Made by a program: the position numbers and the translations under genes. The notes below the pieces were generated by a model. It saw nothing but the letters and a program-made list of their open reading frames with translations. It was not told where the DNA came from and made no database searches. From positions 124,001 through 188,000 of the forward strand of contig JBHBQE010000002.1 in NCBI GenBank assembly GCA_041776485.1: DNA of 64,000 nucleotides, in the 5' to 3' direction. The stretch's first letter is position 1. Each line of letters starts with the position of its first letter. Origin of the DNA: JBHBQE01 sp041776485. GTDB taxonomy: Bacteria > Bacillota > Clostridia > Lachnospirales > Lachnospiraceae. This document shows, in pieces, positions 8,360 to 17,337 of this stretch.

Positions 8360-10597
8360 ATGGTTAAAACATCAAATTTAATTAAATCCGAATACTCTGA
8401 AATAATGCAAAAATCCTATATTGATTATGCTATGAGTGTAATTGTAAGCAGAGCATTGCCGGATGTAAGGGACGGATTAAAGCCGGTACAAAGGCGAATT
8501 CTATACGATATGTACGAGCTGGGGATAAGGCATAACAGCCCCTATAGGAAATCAGCCCGTATAGTGGGAGATACCATGGGAAAATATCACCCCCATGGAG
8601 ACAGTTCAATATATGACGCTTTGGTGGTATTGGCACAGGATTTTAAAAGAAGACTGCCTCTTATAGACGGTCATGGTAATTTCGGATCCATTGAGGGAGA
8701 CGGAGCCGCAGCCATGCGTTATACCGAAGCAAGACTTATGAAAATAGCCACAGAGGTATTTTTAGCAGACCTTGATAAGGATATAGTGGACTTCGGATCT
8801 AATTTTGACGAAACGGAAAGGGAGCCAATGGTACTTCCCGTTCGTATTCCCAATATATTAATTAACGGAGCGGAGGGTATAGCCGTTGGAATGGCAACGG
8901 GAATTCCTTCCCACAATCTGGGGGAGGTAATAGACGGCTGTATTGCCTATATAAAAAATCCTGACATAAATACCCTGGAAATGCTTGAATATATCAAGGG
9001 TCCGGATTTTTCCACCGGAGGAATTGTGGCAAATAAAGAGGAGCTATATGAGATATATTCCACGGGTCAGGGGAAAATAAAGCTTAGGGGAAAGGTTGTT
9101 ACAGAAAAGCTAAAGGGCGGCAAGGAGGCTGTAGTAGTTACGGAAATCCCTGCAACCATGGTGGGAGCCAATATTGGCAAATTTTTAATGGATGTATCAA
9201 ACCTCAGCGAACAAAAACTTACCACAGATATATCGGATATTTCCAATCAATCTTCAAAGGAAGGAATTAGGATAGTTATTGAGCTTAAAAAGGGTGCAGA
9301 TACAGAAAGCTTTATTAATTTATTATATAAAAAGACCAGATTGGCAGATACCATGGGGGTAAATATGCTGGCAGTCGCCGATGGCAGACCACAGACACTG
9401 GGGCTTGTGCCTATTATAAGACATAGTGTGAATTTTCAGTTTGAAATTGCCACCAGAAAATACCAAACTCTGCTTAAAAAGGCTCTTGATAATAAGGAAA
9501 TACAAGAGGGATTGATGAAAGCCTATGATGTGATAGACCTTATTATAGAGATTATCAGAGGAAGTAAAAAGATAGAGGACGCAAAGGCCTGTCTTACCAA
9601 GGGTATTACAAAGAGTATTAAATTTAAGGACAAGTCCAGAGAAGTGCTGGCAAAAGGGCTTAATTTCACCGAAAGACAGGCAGAGGCAATTTTGCGAATG
9701 AGGCTTTATAGGCTTATCGGTCTTGAAATAGAAGCATTGAGGGCAGAGCATGGAAAAACTCTTAAAAATATTGAAAGATACGAAAGGCTGCTTGGAGACA
9801 AAAGTGAAATGGCAGGAGATATTATAGCGGAACTAGAGTCCATTAAGGAGGAGTATGGAAGCAAAAGAAGAACTGTAATAGATGATATTAGGGAGACGGA
9901 GCTTGTGCTTGCTCCGCCGCCGGAAATTGATGTGGCAATTCTTCTGGATAAATTTGGTTATTGTAAGTGCATTGATATGGGAACCTATGACAGGAATAAG
10001 GCTGCTGCCCATGAGGAAAATACCAAGGTTATTATATCATCCACAGGGGATAAATTGTGTATTTTTACAGACAGAGGGCAAATGCACACAATAAAGGTAC
10101 TGGATTTGCCTATATCAAAATTTCGAGATAAGGGTGTACCCATTGATAATGTAAGCAATTTTGACGGTTCAAAGGAAGCGGCAATATTTGTTGAATCTAT
10201 GGAAAAAATAAAATGTTCCACAATGCTATTTGTAAATTCCTCAGCTATGGTAAAGCGTGTAACTGGAGATCAGTTTGATGTAACCAGAAAAACAATAGCT
10301 GCCACAACCCTTGCAAAGGAAGAAAAACTTGTATTTGCAGAAATTTATAATGATGAGGAAACACTTGTACTTAAAACAGATAAAAATATCTTTCTCAGGT
10401 TTCCAATGGAGTCTGTTCCGGAAAAGAAAAAAGCAGCTGTGGGTGTTAGGGGCATGAAGCTTGCTTCAGGCGATTTTGTAGACAGGGCATATCTTGTTAA
10501 AGATGGAACGGAAAGTGTGATAAGCCTGGACTCCAAAGAGGTTGTACTTAACCGCTTAAAGATAGCCGGCAGAGATACCAAAGGTGTTAAACGATAA
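8360..10597 (+). CDS. parC: Type II topoisomerase cleavage subunit (ParC/GyrA family)
   Basis: This is the DNA cleavage/religation subunit (745 aa). The active-site tyrosine lies in A-M-R-Y-T-E at Tyr121, and the quinolone-resistance region H-P-H-G-D-S-S-I-Y is complete with Ser. The C-terminal about 240 residues form beta-pinwheel-like blades, but the glutamine-arginine gyrase box needed for negative supercoiling is not seen, favouring topoisomerase IV. It follows its partner by 8 bases. Decatenation of daughter chromosomes would fit its position behind smc and ftsY. No terminator is obvious before the groES promoter. Confidence 0.75.
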   Translation: MVKTSNLIKSEYSEIMQKSYIDYAMSVIVSRALPDVRDGLKPVQRRILYDMYELGIRHNSPYRKSARIVGDTMGKYHPHGDSSIYDALVVLAQDFKRRLPLIDGHGNFGSIEGDGAAAMRYTEARLMKIATEVFLADLDKDIVDFGSNFDETEREPMVLPVRIPNILINGAEGIAVGMATGIPSHNLGEVIDGCIAYIKNPDINTLEMLEYIKGPDFSTGGIVANKEELYEIYSTGQGKIKLRGKVVTEKLKGGKEAVVVTEIPATMVGANIGKFLMDVSNLSEQKLTTDISDISNQSSKEGIRIVIELKKGADTESFINLLYKKTRLADTMGVNMLAVADGRPQTLGLVPIIRHSVNFQFEIATRKYQTLLKKALDNKEIQEGLMKAYDVIDLIIEIIRGSKKIEDAKACLTKGITKSIKFKDKSREVLAKGLNFTERQAEAILRMRLYRLIGLEIEALRAEHGKTLKNIERYERLLGDKSEMAGDIIAELESIKEEYGSKRRTVIDDIRETELVLAPPPEIDVAILLDKFGYCKCIDMGTYDRNKAAAHEENTKVIISSTGDKLCIFTDRGQMHTIKVLDLPISKFRDKGVPIDNVSNFDGSKEAAIFVESMEKIKCSTMLFVNSSAMVKRVTGDQFDVTRKTIAATTLAKEEKLVFAEIYNDEETLVLKTDKNIFLRFPMESVPEKKKAAVGVRGMKLASGDFVDRAYLVKDGTESVISLDSKEVVLNRLKIAGRDTKGVKR

Positions 10598-10624
10598 TAT
10601 AATTAAAATAATTCTAAATTACTA

Positions 10625-10653
10625 TTGACAATTTATAGTATTGGATTTATTAT
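10625..10653 (+). promoter_or_regulatory. Vegetative (SigA-type) promoter of groES-groEL
   Basis: TTGACA at 10625-10630 and TATTAT at 10648-10653 are separated by 17 bases. Transcription would start about 10660, just before the CIRCE operator. Confidence 0.85.
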
Positions 10654-10664
10654 ATGTAACGTGG

Positions 10665-10691
10665 TTAGCACTCTTGATATATGAGTGCTAA
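10665..10691 (+). promoter_or_regulatory. CIRCE operator (HrcA binding site)
   Basis: This is a perfect inverted repeat TTAGCACTC-N9-GAGTGCTAA, identical to the CIRCE consensus bound by the HrcA repressor. It lies at the expected transcription start and 44 bases before the groES ATG. It implies heat-shock derepression of groES-groEL; hrcA itself is not in the window. Confidence 0.97.
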
Positions 10692-10734
10692 CAATAAAAG
10701 GAATATTATTAAATTAATTTAAGGAGGTTTATTT

Positions 10735-11019
10735 ATGAAACTTGTACCACTTTTAGACAAGGTTGTTCTTAAACAGCTTGAAGCAGAGGAAAAGACCAAA
10801 TCAGGAATCATCCTTACCAGCAGTGCTCAGGAAAAGCCACAGGAGGCAGAGGTTATCGCAGTTGGACCCGGCGGAGTTGTGGACGGTAATGAAGTTAAAA
10901 TGCAGGTTAAAAAGGGTCAGAAGGTTATTTATTCCAAGTATGCAGGAACTGATGTAAAGCTTGGTGATGATGAATATATTATAGTTAGACAGCATGACAT
11001 ACTGGCTGTTGTAGAGTAA
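10735..11019 (+). CDS. groES: Co-chaperonin GroES
   Basis: GroES forms the heptameric lid of the GroEL chamber. This 94-aa protein begins MKLVPLLDKVV and contains the mobile loop (E-A-E-E-K-T-K-S-G-I-I-L) that docks on GroEL, and ends with the I-V-R-Q-H-D-I-L-A-V-V family motif. A strong AAGGAGG site precedes the ATG. It is the first gene of the CIRCE-controlled operon, 20 bases ahead of groEL. Confidence 0.97.
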   Translation: MKLVPLLDKVVLKQLEAEEKTKSGIILTSSAQEKPQEAEVIAVGPGGVVDGNEVKMQVKKGQKVIYSKYAGTDVKLGDDEYIIVRQHDILAVVE

Positions 11020-11039
11020 TCTATAGAAAGGAAAGTGTA

Positions 11040-12662
11040 ATGGCAAAGGATATTAAATTTGGAGCTGAGGCTCGTAAATCATTAGAAAACGGAGTTGACA
11101 AGCTGGTTGATACCGTCAGAGTTACCATAGGTCCTAAAGGAAGAAACGTTGTACTTGATAAGTCCTATGGTTCACCACTTATCACCAATGACGGTGTTAC
11201 AATTGCAAAGGAAATAGAGCTTGACGATCCCTTTGAAAACATGGGTGCACAGCTTGTAAAGGAAGTTGCCACCAAGACAAATGATGTGGCAGGTGACGGT
11301 ACCACAACTGCTTGCGTATTGGCTCAGGCAATGGTAAAGGAGGGTATTAAAAACCTGGCAGCAGGAGCTAATCCTATTATTCTTCGTAGAGGTATGAAGC
11401 AGGCAACTGATGTTGCAGTTGAAGCCATTGTAAAAATGTCTAAAAAGGTTCAGGGCAAAGAGCAGATAGCAAGAGTTGCCGCAATTTCCGCCTCCAGCGA
11501 TGAAGTAGGCGTAATGCTTTCAGACGCTATGGAAAAGGTATCCAAGGATGGAGTTATTACCATAGAGGAAAGCAAGACCATGCAGACTGAGCTTGATATG
11601 GTTGAAGGAATGCAGTTTGACAGAGGATATATCTCTGCATATATGGCAACAGATATGGACAAGATGGAAGCGAATCTTGATGATCCGTATGTACTTATTA
11701 CAGATAAGAAGATTTCCAATATTCAGGATATACTTCCGCTTTTAGAGCAGATTGTTCAAAGCGGTTCAAGGCTTTTAATTATTGCTGAGGATATTGAGGG
11801 TGAGGCTCTTACAACTCTTATTCTTAATAAGCTTCGTGGAACCTTTAATGTGGTTGCTGTAAAGGCTCCCGGCTATGGCGACAGAAGAAAGGAAATGCTG
11901 CAGGATATAGCTATTCTTACAGGCGGACAGGTTGTTTCCGAGGAAGTTGGGCTTGAGCTTAAGGATACTACAATGGATATGCTTGGTCGTGCCAAGAGCG
12001 TTAAGGTTGCCAAAGAGAATACCATTATCGTTGACGGTGCCGGAAAGAAAAAGGATATTGAAGCCAGAGTGGCACAGATTAAAAACCAGATTGAGGAAAC
12101 CACTTCAGACTTTGACAGAGAAAAGCTTCAGGAGCGTCTTGCCAAGCTTGCAGGAGGCGTAGCAGTTATTCGTGTAGGTGCTGCCACAGAGACAGAGATG
12201 AAGGAAGCTAAGCTTCGTATGGAAGACGCATTAAATGCTACAAGAGCTGCTGTTGAAGAGGGTATAATTGCAGGAGGCGGTTCTGCATATATCCATGCAG
12301 CTAAGAAAGTATCAGACCTTATGAATAAGCTTGATGGAGATGAGAGAACAGGTGCAGGCGTTATTCTTAAGGCTCTTGAGTCACCTATTTTCCACATCGC
12401 TTCCAATGCAGGACTTGAGGGAAGCGTTATCATTAACAAGATTAAAGAATCTAAAGAGGGCACCGGATATGACGCTGCCAAGGACGAGTATGTGGATATG
12501 GTTAAGGCAGGTATCCTTGACCCTGTTAAGGTTACAAGAATTGCTCTTATTAATGCCACCAGTGTTGCAAGCACACTCCTTACAACTGAGTCATTAGTTG
12601 CGGATATTAAGGAGCCGGAGCCTGCAATGCCACCGGCAGGCGGAATGCCCATGGGAATGTAA
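11040..12662 (+). CDS. groEL: Chaperonin GroEL
   Basis: GroEL is the 14-mer ATP-dependent folding chamber. At 540 aa it has full family length. Visible motifs are G-P-K-G-R-N-V, the nucleotide-binding G-D-G-T-T-T near residue 85, and a C-terminal Gly-Met tail (G-G-M-P-M-G-M). Ribosome site AGAAAGGAAAG lies before the ATG. It is the last gene of the operon and is followed by a strong terminator. Confidence 0.98.
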   Translation: MAKDIKFGAEARKSLENGVDKLVDTVRVTIGPKGRNVVLDKSYGSPLITNDGVTIAKEIELDDPFENMGAQLVKEVATKTNDVAGDGTTTACVLAQAMVKEGIKNLAAGANPIILRRGMKQATDVAVEAIVKMSKKVQGKEQIARVAAISASSDEVGVMLSDAMEKVSKDGVITIEESKTMQTELDMVEGMQFDRGYISAYMATDMDKMEANLDDPYVLITDKKISNIQDILPLLEQIVQSGSRLLIIAEDIEGEALTTLILNKLRGTFNVVAVKAPGYGDRRKEMLQDIAILTGGQVVSEEVGLELKDTTMDMLGRAKSVKVAKENTIIVDGAGKKKDIEARVAQIKNQIEETTSDFDREKLQERLAKLAGGVAVIRVGAATETEMKEAKLRMEDALNATRAAVEEGIIAGGGSAYIHAAKKVSDLMNKLDGDERTGAGVILKALESPIFHIASNAGLEGSVIINKIKESKEGTGYDAAKDEYVDMVKAGILDPVKVTRIALINATSVASTLLTTESLVADIKEPEPAMPPAGGMPMGM

Positions 12663-12700
12663 TTAATCAGATAATTACTTTCTAAAATAATTTAATTTAG

Positions 12701-12738
12701 CCCCTTTCATTAGTTAAACACTGATGAAAGGGGTTTTG
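12701..12738 (+). terminator. Rho-independent terminator after groEL
   Basis: A 14-bp stem (12701-12714 with 12720-12733, one G-T pair) closes the 5-base loop TAAAC and is followed by TTTTGT. Confidence 0.9.
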
Positions 12739-13453
12739 TGATATCAGAGGGGGATTAAAGAACTTTTTTATCATATAGGAGCAGCAATAAAAGTCAACGG
12801 CAAAAAGGGATTTGGAATTACAAAATTGAAGATAAAGGGTTGATTGGCAGTTTAATAAAAAGATGAGACACTTTACTTAAAAACGTGTCGGTACACATAA
12901 ATTAGTAATACATATTGAATATATATTTGGTGATAAAATACTGTTACTAAAAAATGTGTCAAAACACAAAAATTGGGAGTAGCATTTCGTAAATTAAGAG
13001 AGATTTATACCTTGAACAGTTAAGACTGCAGGAACAGATAATGAGATTGTCGGAAAAGCATATTTAAGGGATATACGAGCGGTCACTGTAATCAGGCAAG
13101 AAGTTATATATTAGAATGCAGACACATATACCGTGACAGAGCGCAAAGAAAGCAGCTATTATAAGAACATATCTTAGCATATTATAAGCTTTGGCAGCTC
13201 AGATAAGCCACAGTAAGATTGTGAACAATAAGTCGGGATATTATCTTAGGATAATTCTAATTATTTTCAACTGACAATAAGTTTACACCGTCAAATCATA
13301 TTCGGGGTTTGTAAAAAAACATAAAAAGGATATAATAATGTAGAAATTTTAGTTTCTAAAACAGATCTTAGGGGCACGCTGTTTATTAGATTCCTACAGT
13401 AAATTTATACTATCCATTCTTGATGTAAACTTTATGTATGACCCCAATGCTGT
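12739..13453. other. Gene-poor region, possible decayed small gene
   Basis: No open reading frame with a credible ribosome site was found in these 0.7 kb. Short stretches look formerly coding: around 12979-13114 on the plus strand the frames V-A-F-R-K-L-R-E-I-Y, L-E-Q-L-R-L-Q-E-Q-I and A-Y-L-R-D-I-R-A-V follow one another but need frame changes, which would fit a frameshifted remnant. The parent family is not recognised. An imperfect direct repeat (12873-12974) and a hairpin element (13183-13230) also lie here. Confidence 0.4.
12873..12974. repeat. Imperfect direct repeat with GTGT/ACAC cores
   Basis: Two related segments, 12873-12904 and 12944-12974, share the order TTACT-A-rich-GTGTC-short gap-ACACA-AAATT. 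Each core is a small inverted repeat (GTGT/ACAC). They start 71 bases apart. They could be paired operator sites or remnants of a duplicated element; nothing ties them to a known regulator. Confidence 0.4.
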
Positions 13454-13459
13454 TATAAT
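13451..13459 (+). promoter_or_regulatory. Extended -10 promoter element
   Basis: TG-T-TATAAT at 13451-13459 matches an extended -10 box. No good -35 is seen. It lies 65 bases before the start of the CPBP protease gene, which it would serve. Confidence 0.5.
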
Positions 13460-13523
13460 ATTTTACATAAGGAAAAATGACAAACATTATTTTATGAAAT
13501 GCTCATTTTAGAAAGGTGTTTTT

Positions 13524-14453
13524 GTGAAATCTACAGAAAAGAAAAAATTTGTTATTAAAAATCCGTATTTGTATGTGATGGTTACCTTGATTGTGGCGGG
13601 AGCTTCATTTTTGGTTTCAGGTATTTTTACAACAATATATACTGAACTGATGTTAAAAGTGGTGCCGCAAAATGATTGGACTATGAACCTGATAGAGCTT
13701 TCAGGGTTTATTTTTATTACAATACTGGCAATTGTTTCTGCCCATTTTATTCAAAAAATATCCTGGGAGAAGCTGGGATTTAAACGAAGGGGAGCGGTTA
13801 AAGACTTTTTGAAGGGTTGGGTTGTTGGTGCATTGATTTTGATTGTCTGTGTTGTAATAATGATGTTACTGGGGGCGGTTGAAATCACCGGTATACAGAT
13901 TAATTCTCGGATTATTTTACAATTTATCCCCCTTGTTGCAGCTTGGTCCATACAGGCTAATGCAGAGGAGGTATTTACCAGAGGTTGGATTTTCGGCACC
14001 ATCGGACGTAAAATTAATATACTGGCGGGAATTATAATTTCATCAGCTATTTTTACAGCAATGCATTTAGAAAATGAGGGTATTGCCCTGTTACCGTTGC
14101 TGGACTTGTCTTTATTCGGTGTTTTTGCAGCCCTTTATATGATAAAAACAGATAATATATGGGCAGTCAGCGGGTTCCATGCTGCATGGAATTGCTTTCA
14201 GGGAAATGTATTTGCATTTCCCGTCAGTGGATCCACCACAGGAGACGCCTTTATTCAGGTTACTGTCCATGGTTCAGGCTGGTTAACCGGAGGCGGCTTC
14301 GGTGTAGAGGGAAGTATTGTAAGTATCCTTGTTCAGGTAGTTCTTATAACTTGGCTGTGCTATGATTTATTTATTAAAAATAAAATCAATATAATAGGAA
14401 AGTATAGTCTTGGAGCTGCCTGTTGTGATGATGTTGATAAATTGAACAAATAA
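13524..14453 (+). CDS. CPBP (Abi/Rce1-like) intramembrane metalloprotease
   Basis: This is a multi-spanning membrane protein (309 aa) of the CPBP family, glutamate/histidine intramembrane proteases related to Rce1. The three motifs are visible: E-E-V-F-T-R with Glu148/Glu149 and Arg152, F-x-x-x-H with His181, and H-x-x-x-N with His219 and Asn223. About seven to eight hydrophobic segments are predicted by eye. It starts at GTG 13524 behind AGAAAGGTG. In Gram-positives such proteins act in bacteriocin immunity, pheromone or surface-protein processing, but no peptide gene is seen beside it, so the substrate is unknown. It appears monocistronic. Confidence 0.85.
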   Translation: MKSTEKKKFVIKNPYLYVMVTLIVAGASFLVSGIFTTIYTELMLKVVPQNDWTMNLIELSGFIFITILAIVSAHFIQKISWEKLGFKRRGAVKDFLKGWVVGALILIVCVVIMMLLGAVEITGIQINSRIILQFIPLVAAWSIQANAEEVFTRGWIFGTIGRKINILAGIIISSAIFTAMHLENEGIALLPLLDLSLFGVFAALYMIKTDNIWAVSGFHAAWNCFQGNVFAFPVSGSTTGDAFIQVTVHGSGWLTGGGFGVEGSIVSILVQVVLITWLCYDLFIKNKINIIGKYSLGAACCDDVDKLNK

Positions 14454-14454
14454 T

Positions 14455-14483
14455 TTGACATATCCCAATATTCCTGTTAAACT
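14455..14483 (+). promoter_or_regulatory. Promoter of the NlpC/P60 gene
   Basis: TTGACA at 14455-14460 and TAAACT at 14478-14483 with a 17-base spacer. The predicted start lies near 14490, about 50 bases before the ATG. Confidence 0.65.
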
Positions 14484-14499
14484 TTTGGCGTTTCACATA

Positions 14500-14516
14500 T
14501 GTAACAATTTTGTAAC
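14500..14516 (+). promoter_or_regulatory. WalR-type box
   Basis: TGTAAC-N5-TGTAAC matches exactly the published WalR (YycF) consensus TGTWAH-N5-TGTWAH. It lies between the predicted promoter and a gene for a secreted wall hydrolase, the classic WalRK target class. Position downstream of the -10 box would favour repression. Confidence 0.65.
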
Positions 14517-14540
14517 AAATAGAATCCGATAGGGAGCAGA

Positions 14541-15665
14541 ATGAAGAAAAACATACTTAAATTTACTAGTTTTATTATTGCAGTATGCCTTGCGGCTTCT
14601 TTAGATAATACCATGGTTTCTGCGACCAATACGGCAGGAGCAGCTAATGCCCTTATGGGTATAGAGACCATAGATAACAGCCAAAAAGCTGTTACTACCC
14701 CTCTTTCAGGTATGTCTCTTGTAATGAGTGAGGCATTGGGGGAAACCCAAGAGCCTGACAGTTGTGCCTTGGGAGATATTCCAATGGCTGGAGCAGAAGC
14801 TGATGGTACTCCTGTTTTTGTGGAACCTCCAAAACCTCAGGTGGATTATGCAGTGACTGCGGTATCTCTGGCGGAGGAATACGTAAATGTCAGGCAGGAA
14901 CCCTCAGAAAATAGTCAGCAGGTAGGAAAGCTCTATAATAATTGTATAGGAACGGTTTTAGGCTATGAGGGAGACTGGACTAAGATTTCCTCAGGAAATG
15001 TTGAGGGTTATGTAAAGAATGAATATTTGAGCGTGGGTGATCAAAATACAATTGATAATGCAGTGCAGTATCATGCCTGTGTAACTGCAGATGCCCTTAA
15101 ACTTAGAAGTGAGATGAGTTTGGAGTCTAAGGTGTATTCCGTTGCCAGAAATGGTGTTAAACTAGACGTGCTAGATGATTCAACCTTTAATGACGGATGG
15201 ATATTTATAAACAAAGGAGATACAAATGCCTATGTATCAAGCTCCTATGTAGATCTTGCCTATGAGTTTGACTATGCGGAAAGCAGAGAAGAGGAGCTGG
15301 CAAGACTGGCATTGGAGGCAGAAAATCAGGGCGTACAGGTTGCAAATTATGCTCTGCAATTTGTGGGTAACCCCTATGTTTGGGGTGGCACAAGTCTTAC
15401 CAGAGGAGCAGATTGTTCCGGTTTTGTAATGAGTGTATATGCTAAATTTGGTATATATCTTCCCCATAGTTCGGCTGCTGATAGGGGAGTGGGATATGGG
15501 GTTCCTATAAATGAGATGAAAGCAGGAGACTTGGTTTGTTACAGCGGTCATGTGGGACTGTGTATCGGAAACGGACAGATTGTCCATGCAGCCAGCAGAC
15601 GTTCAGGAATCAAGGTGTCCAGCGCTTATTACAGAAAGATACTTTGTGTTCGAAGGGTGCTATAA
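14541..15665 (+). CDS. Secreted SH3-NlpC/P60 peptidoglycan endopeptidase
   Basis: This is an exported wall hydrolase (374 aa). A signal peptide (MKKNILKFTSFIIAVCLAA) is followed by a low-complexity linker, two bacterial SH3 domains (about 105-165 and 175-235, with V-N-V-R-x-x-P and L-K-L-R-S-E motifs) and a C-terminal NlpC/P60 domain. The catalytic triad is visible as Cys292 in D-C-S-G-F, His337 in S-G-H-V-G and His349. Enzymes of this type cut D-Glu-diamino acid bonds in stem peptides. The ribosome site is GGGAG. A WalR-type box lies upstream. Confidence 0.92.
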   Translation: MKKNILKFTSFIIAVCLAASLDNTMVSATNTAGAANALMGIETIDNSQKAVTTPLSGMSLVMSEALGETQEPDSCALGDIPMAGAEADGTPVFVEPPKPQVDYAVTAVSLAEEYVNVRQEPSENSQQVGKLYNNCIGTVLGYEGDWTKISSGNVEGYVKNEYLSVGDQNTIDNAVQYHACVTADALKLRSEMSLESKVYSVARNGVKLDVLDDSTFNDGWIFINKGDTNAYVSSSYVDLAYEFDYAESREEELARLALEAENQGVQVANYALQFVGNPYVWGGTSLTRGADCSGFVMSVYAKFGIYLPHSSAADRGVGYGVPINEMKAGDLVCYSGHVGLCIGNGQIVHAASRRSGIKVSSAYYRKILCVRRVL

Positions 15666-15806
15666 GGTTAATTAACCGAATTGAGTTTATGGTGAGAGTT
15701 ACGGATTTATTAAGCTCTTTGAAGTGAAGAGCACTTATTGGCCGTAAGATCAATAAAAAAGAAGTCAACAGGATAATAAGCATTAAGCAAATAGCAATAA
15801 TTCAAC

Positions 15807-15841
15807 AGACCTTGAAGTATATACTTCGGGGTCTATATTTT
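15807..15841 (+). terminator. Terminator hairpin after the NlpC/P60 gene
   Basis: Long hairpin 15807-15834: AGACC and GGTCT pair at the base, and GAAGTA/TACTTC pair near the top with two G-T pairs between. A short T-rich stretch (ATATTTT) follows. Confidence 0.6.
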
Positions 15842-15894
15842 CTGTAAGTATTGTCTAGGATACTCTTCAATCGTCTTTACTCATTAGGCATATA

Positions 15895-15923
15895 TTGACA
15901 ATAAAATTAAAAGAATGTATACT
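15895..15923 (+). promoter_or_regulatory. Promoter of the BMP lipoprotein-ABC operon
   Basis: TTGACA (15895-15900), 17-base spacer, TATACT (15918-15923). The leader is about 35 bases to the ATG. Confidence 0.85.
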
Positions 15924-15963
15924 TTTTCTGTCGTTTGACATTTCAGAAAGGGAGGGAATTACG

Positions 15964-17259
15964 ATGATGAAAAAGGTTGCAAGTCTAATGCTTGTTGCTG
16001 TGATGACAGTTGGTCTTATGGCAGGCTGCGGCGGAGGCAGTGACTCTGGCTCTGGCTCTGACAGCACAGGCGGCTCCGGTGGGTCTGACTCCGGTGATGA
16101 TTTTAAAGTTGGAATAGTTTTGGTTGGAGATGAAAATGAGGGATATACATATTCCCATATTGAAGGCTTCCAAAAGGGATTAGAGAACAATGGTCTTGGA
16201 GATGACAATGTTATATTTAAGTATAGTATTCCCGAGGATGAAAGCTGCTACGATGCTATAATCGACTGCATTGACAATGGTTGTCAGGCAGTATTTACAA
16301 ATTCTTATGGACATCAAACCTATGCTAAGCAGGCGGCAGAGGAGAATCCTGACACACAGATTATTTCCATGACAGGAGACCTTGCAGGAACTTCAGGACT
16401 CGATAATTACAAGAATTCATTTACAAAGGTATATGAAGCGCGTTATCTTGGTGGAGTGGTTGCAGGTCTTAAAATTAAAGAGTTGGATGAGGCAGGAAAG
16501 CTTACGGCTGAGAATAAAAAGGGAGGTAAGGTTAAGGTTGGATATGTTGGTGCATTCCCTTATGCAGAGGTTGTTTCAGGATATACAGCATTCTTCCTTG
16601 GAATCCAGTCAGTTTATCCTGATGTAGTTATGGATGTTACTTATACCAATTCATGGTTTGATATTACCAAAGAGAAAGAGGGTGCAGAGTCCCTTATAGC
16701 TAATGGTTGCGTAATTATCGGGCAGCATGCCGACTCTACAGGTGCTCCTCAGGCTTGTGAAGATGCACTTGGAAAGGGTAAAGTAGTTTATTCAGTTGGA
16801 TATAATGTAGATATGCTTTCTATGGCGCCTAATGCGGCTCTTACATCACCTACCAACAAATGGGAGGTATACTATACAGAGGCTATCAAGGCTGTTATGG
16901 ATGGAGAACAAATTCCTCAGCAGTGGGCAGAGGGTTATGCAGGAACATCAGGTGAAGCCGTTGGATTAACAGAGCTTGGAAAGGCTTGTGCCGAGGGTAC
17001 AAAGGAAGCTGTTGATGAGCATATTGCTAAGTTTAAGGATGGATCCTTAAAGGTATTTGATGTATCTAAGTTTACTGTAGGCGGTAAGACAATTGATTCC
17101 AGTACTTTGGCTAATGTTGAGCCTGATGAGGCCTATGAGGCAGAAACTGCAGTTGTAATTACAGAGGGTGATGTTACTTTCTTTGACGAGTCAAATCCTG
17201 AATTCCGAGCAGCGCCTTATTTTGAGCTTCGAATTGACGGAATTACAGAACTAAATTAA
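15964..17259 (+). CDS. BMP-family (PnrA/Med-like) nucleoside-binding lipoprotein
   Basis: This is the substrate-binding protein of the ABC importer encoded next (431 aa from ATG 15964). It has a lipoprotein signal peptide ending L-M-A-G-C (Cys22) followed by a Gly/Ser/Asp-rich tether. The periplasmic-binding fold begins F-K-V-G-I-V-L-V-G-D and carries BMP-family segments such as Y-L-G-G-V-V-A-G and A-D-S-T-G-A-P-Q. PnrA relatives bind purine and other nucleosides; ligand here is inferred. The start is chosen because GGGAGGG at 15950-15956 sits 7 bases upstream. A partial terminator separates it from the ATPase gene. Confidence 0.9.
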   Translation: MMKKVASLMLVAVMTVGLMAGCGGGSDSGSGSDSTGGSGGSDSGDDFKVGIVLVGDENEGYTYSHIEGFQKGLENNGLGDDNVIFKYSIPEDESCYDAIIDCIDNGCQAVFTNSYGHQTYAKQAAEENPDTQIISMTGDLAGTSGLDNYKNSFTKVYEARYLGGVVAGLKIKELDEAGKLTAENKKGGKVKVGYVGAFPYAEVVSGYTAFFLGIQSVYPDVVMDVTYTNSWFDITKEKEGAESLIANGCVIIGQHADSTGAPQACEDALGKGKVVYSVGYNVDMLSMAPNAALTSPTNKWEVYYTEAIKAVMDGEQIPQQWAEGYAGTSGEAVGLTELGKACAEGTKEAVDEHIAKFKDGSLKVFDVSKFTVGGKTIDSSTLANVEPDEAYEAETAVVITEGDVTFFDESNPEFRAAPYFELRIDGITELN

Positions 17260-17272
17260 AGTTTTCCCTAAG

Positions 17273-17303
17273 GAAAGGGGTCTTAGGACCCCTTTTCTTT
17301 TTA
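17273..17303 (+). terminator. Intra-operon terminator/attenuator
   Basis: GAAAGGGGTC (17273-17282) pairs with GACCCCTTTTC (17287-17297) over a 4-base loop, followed by a T-rich tract. It lies between the binding-protein gene and the ATPase gene, so it probably lowers transporter expression relative to the binding protein. Confidence 0.85.
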
Positions 17304-17337
17304 TATATAATATTGACATAGAATGGAGGGGAGCTGT

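Noticed and set aside
13424..13440. Second WalR box before the CPBP gene
   Set aside because: TGTAAA-N5-TGTATG fails the second half-site of the consensus.
12739..13523. Insertion sequence or prophage remnant
   Set aside because: No terminal inverted repeats, transposase motif or integrase was seen; evidence is limited to short repeats and coding-like fragments.
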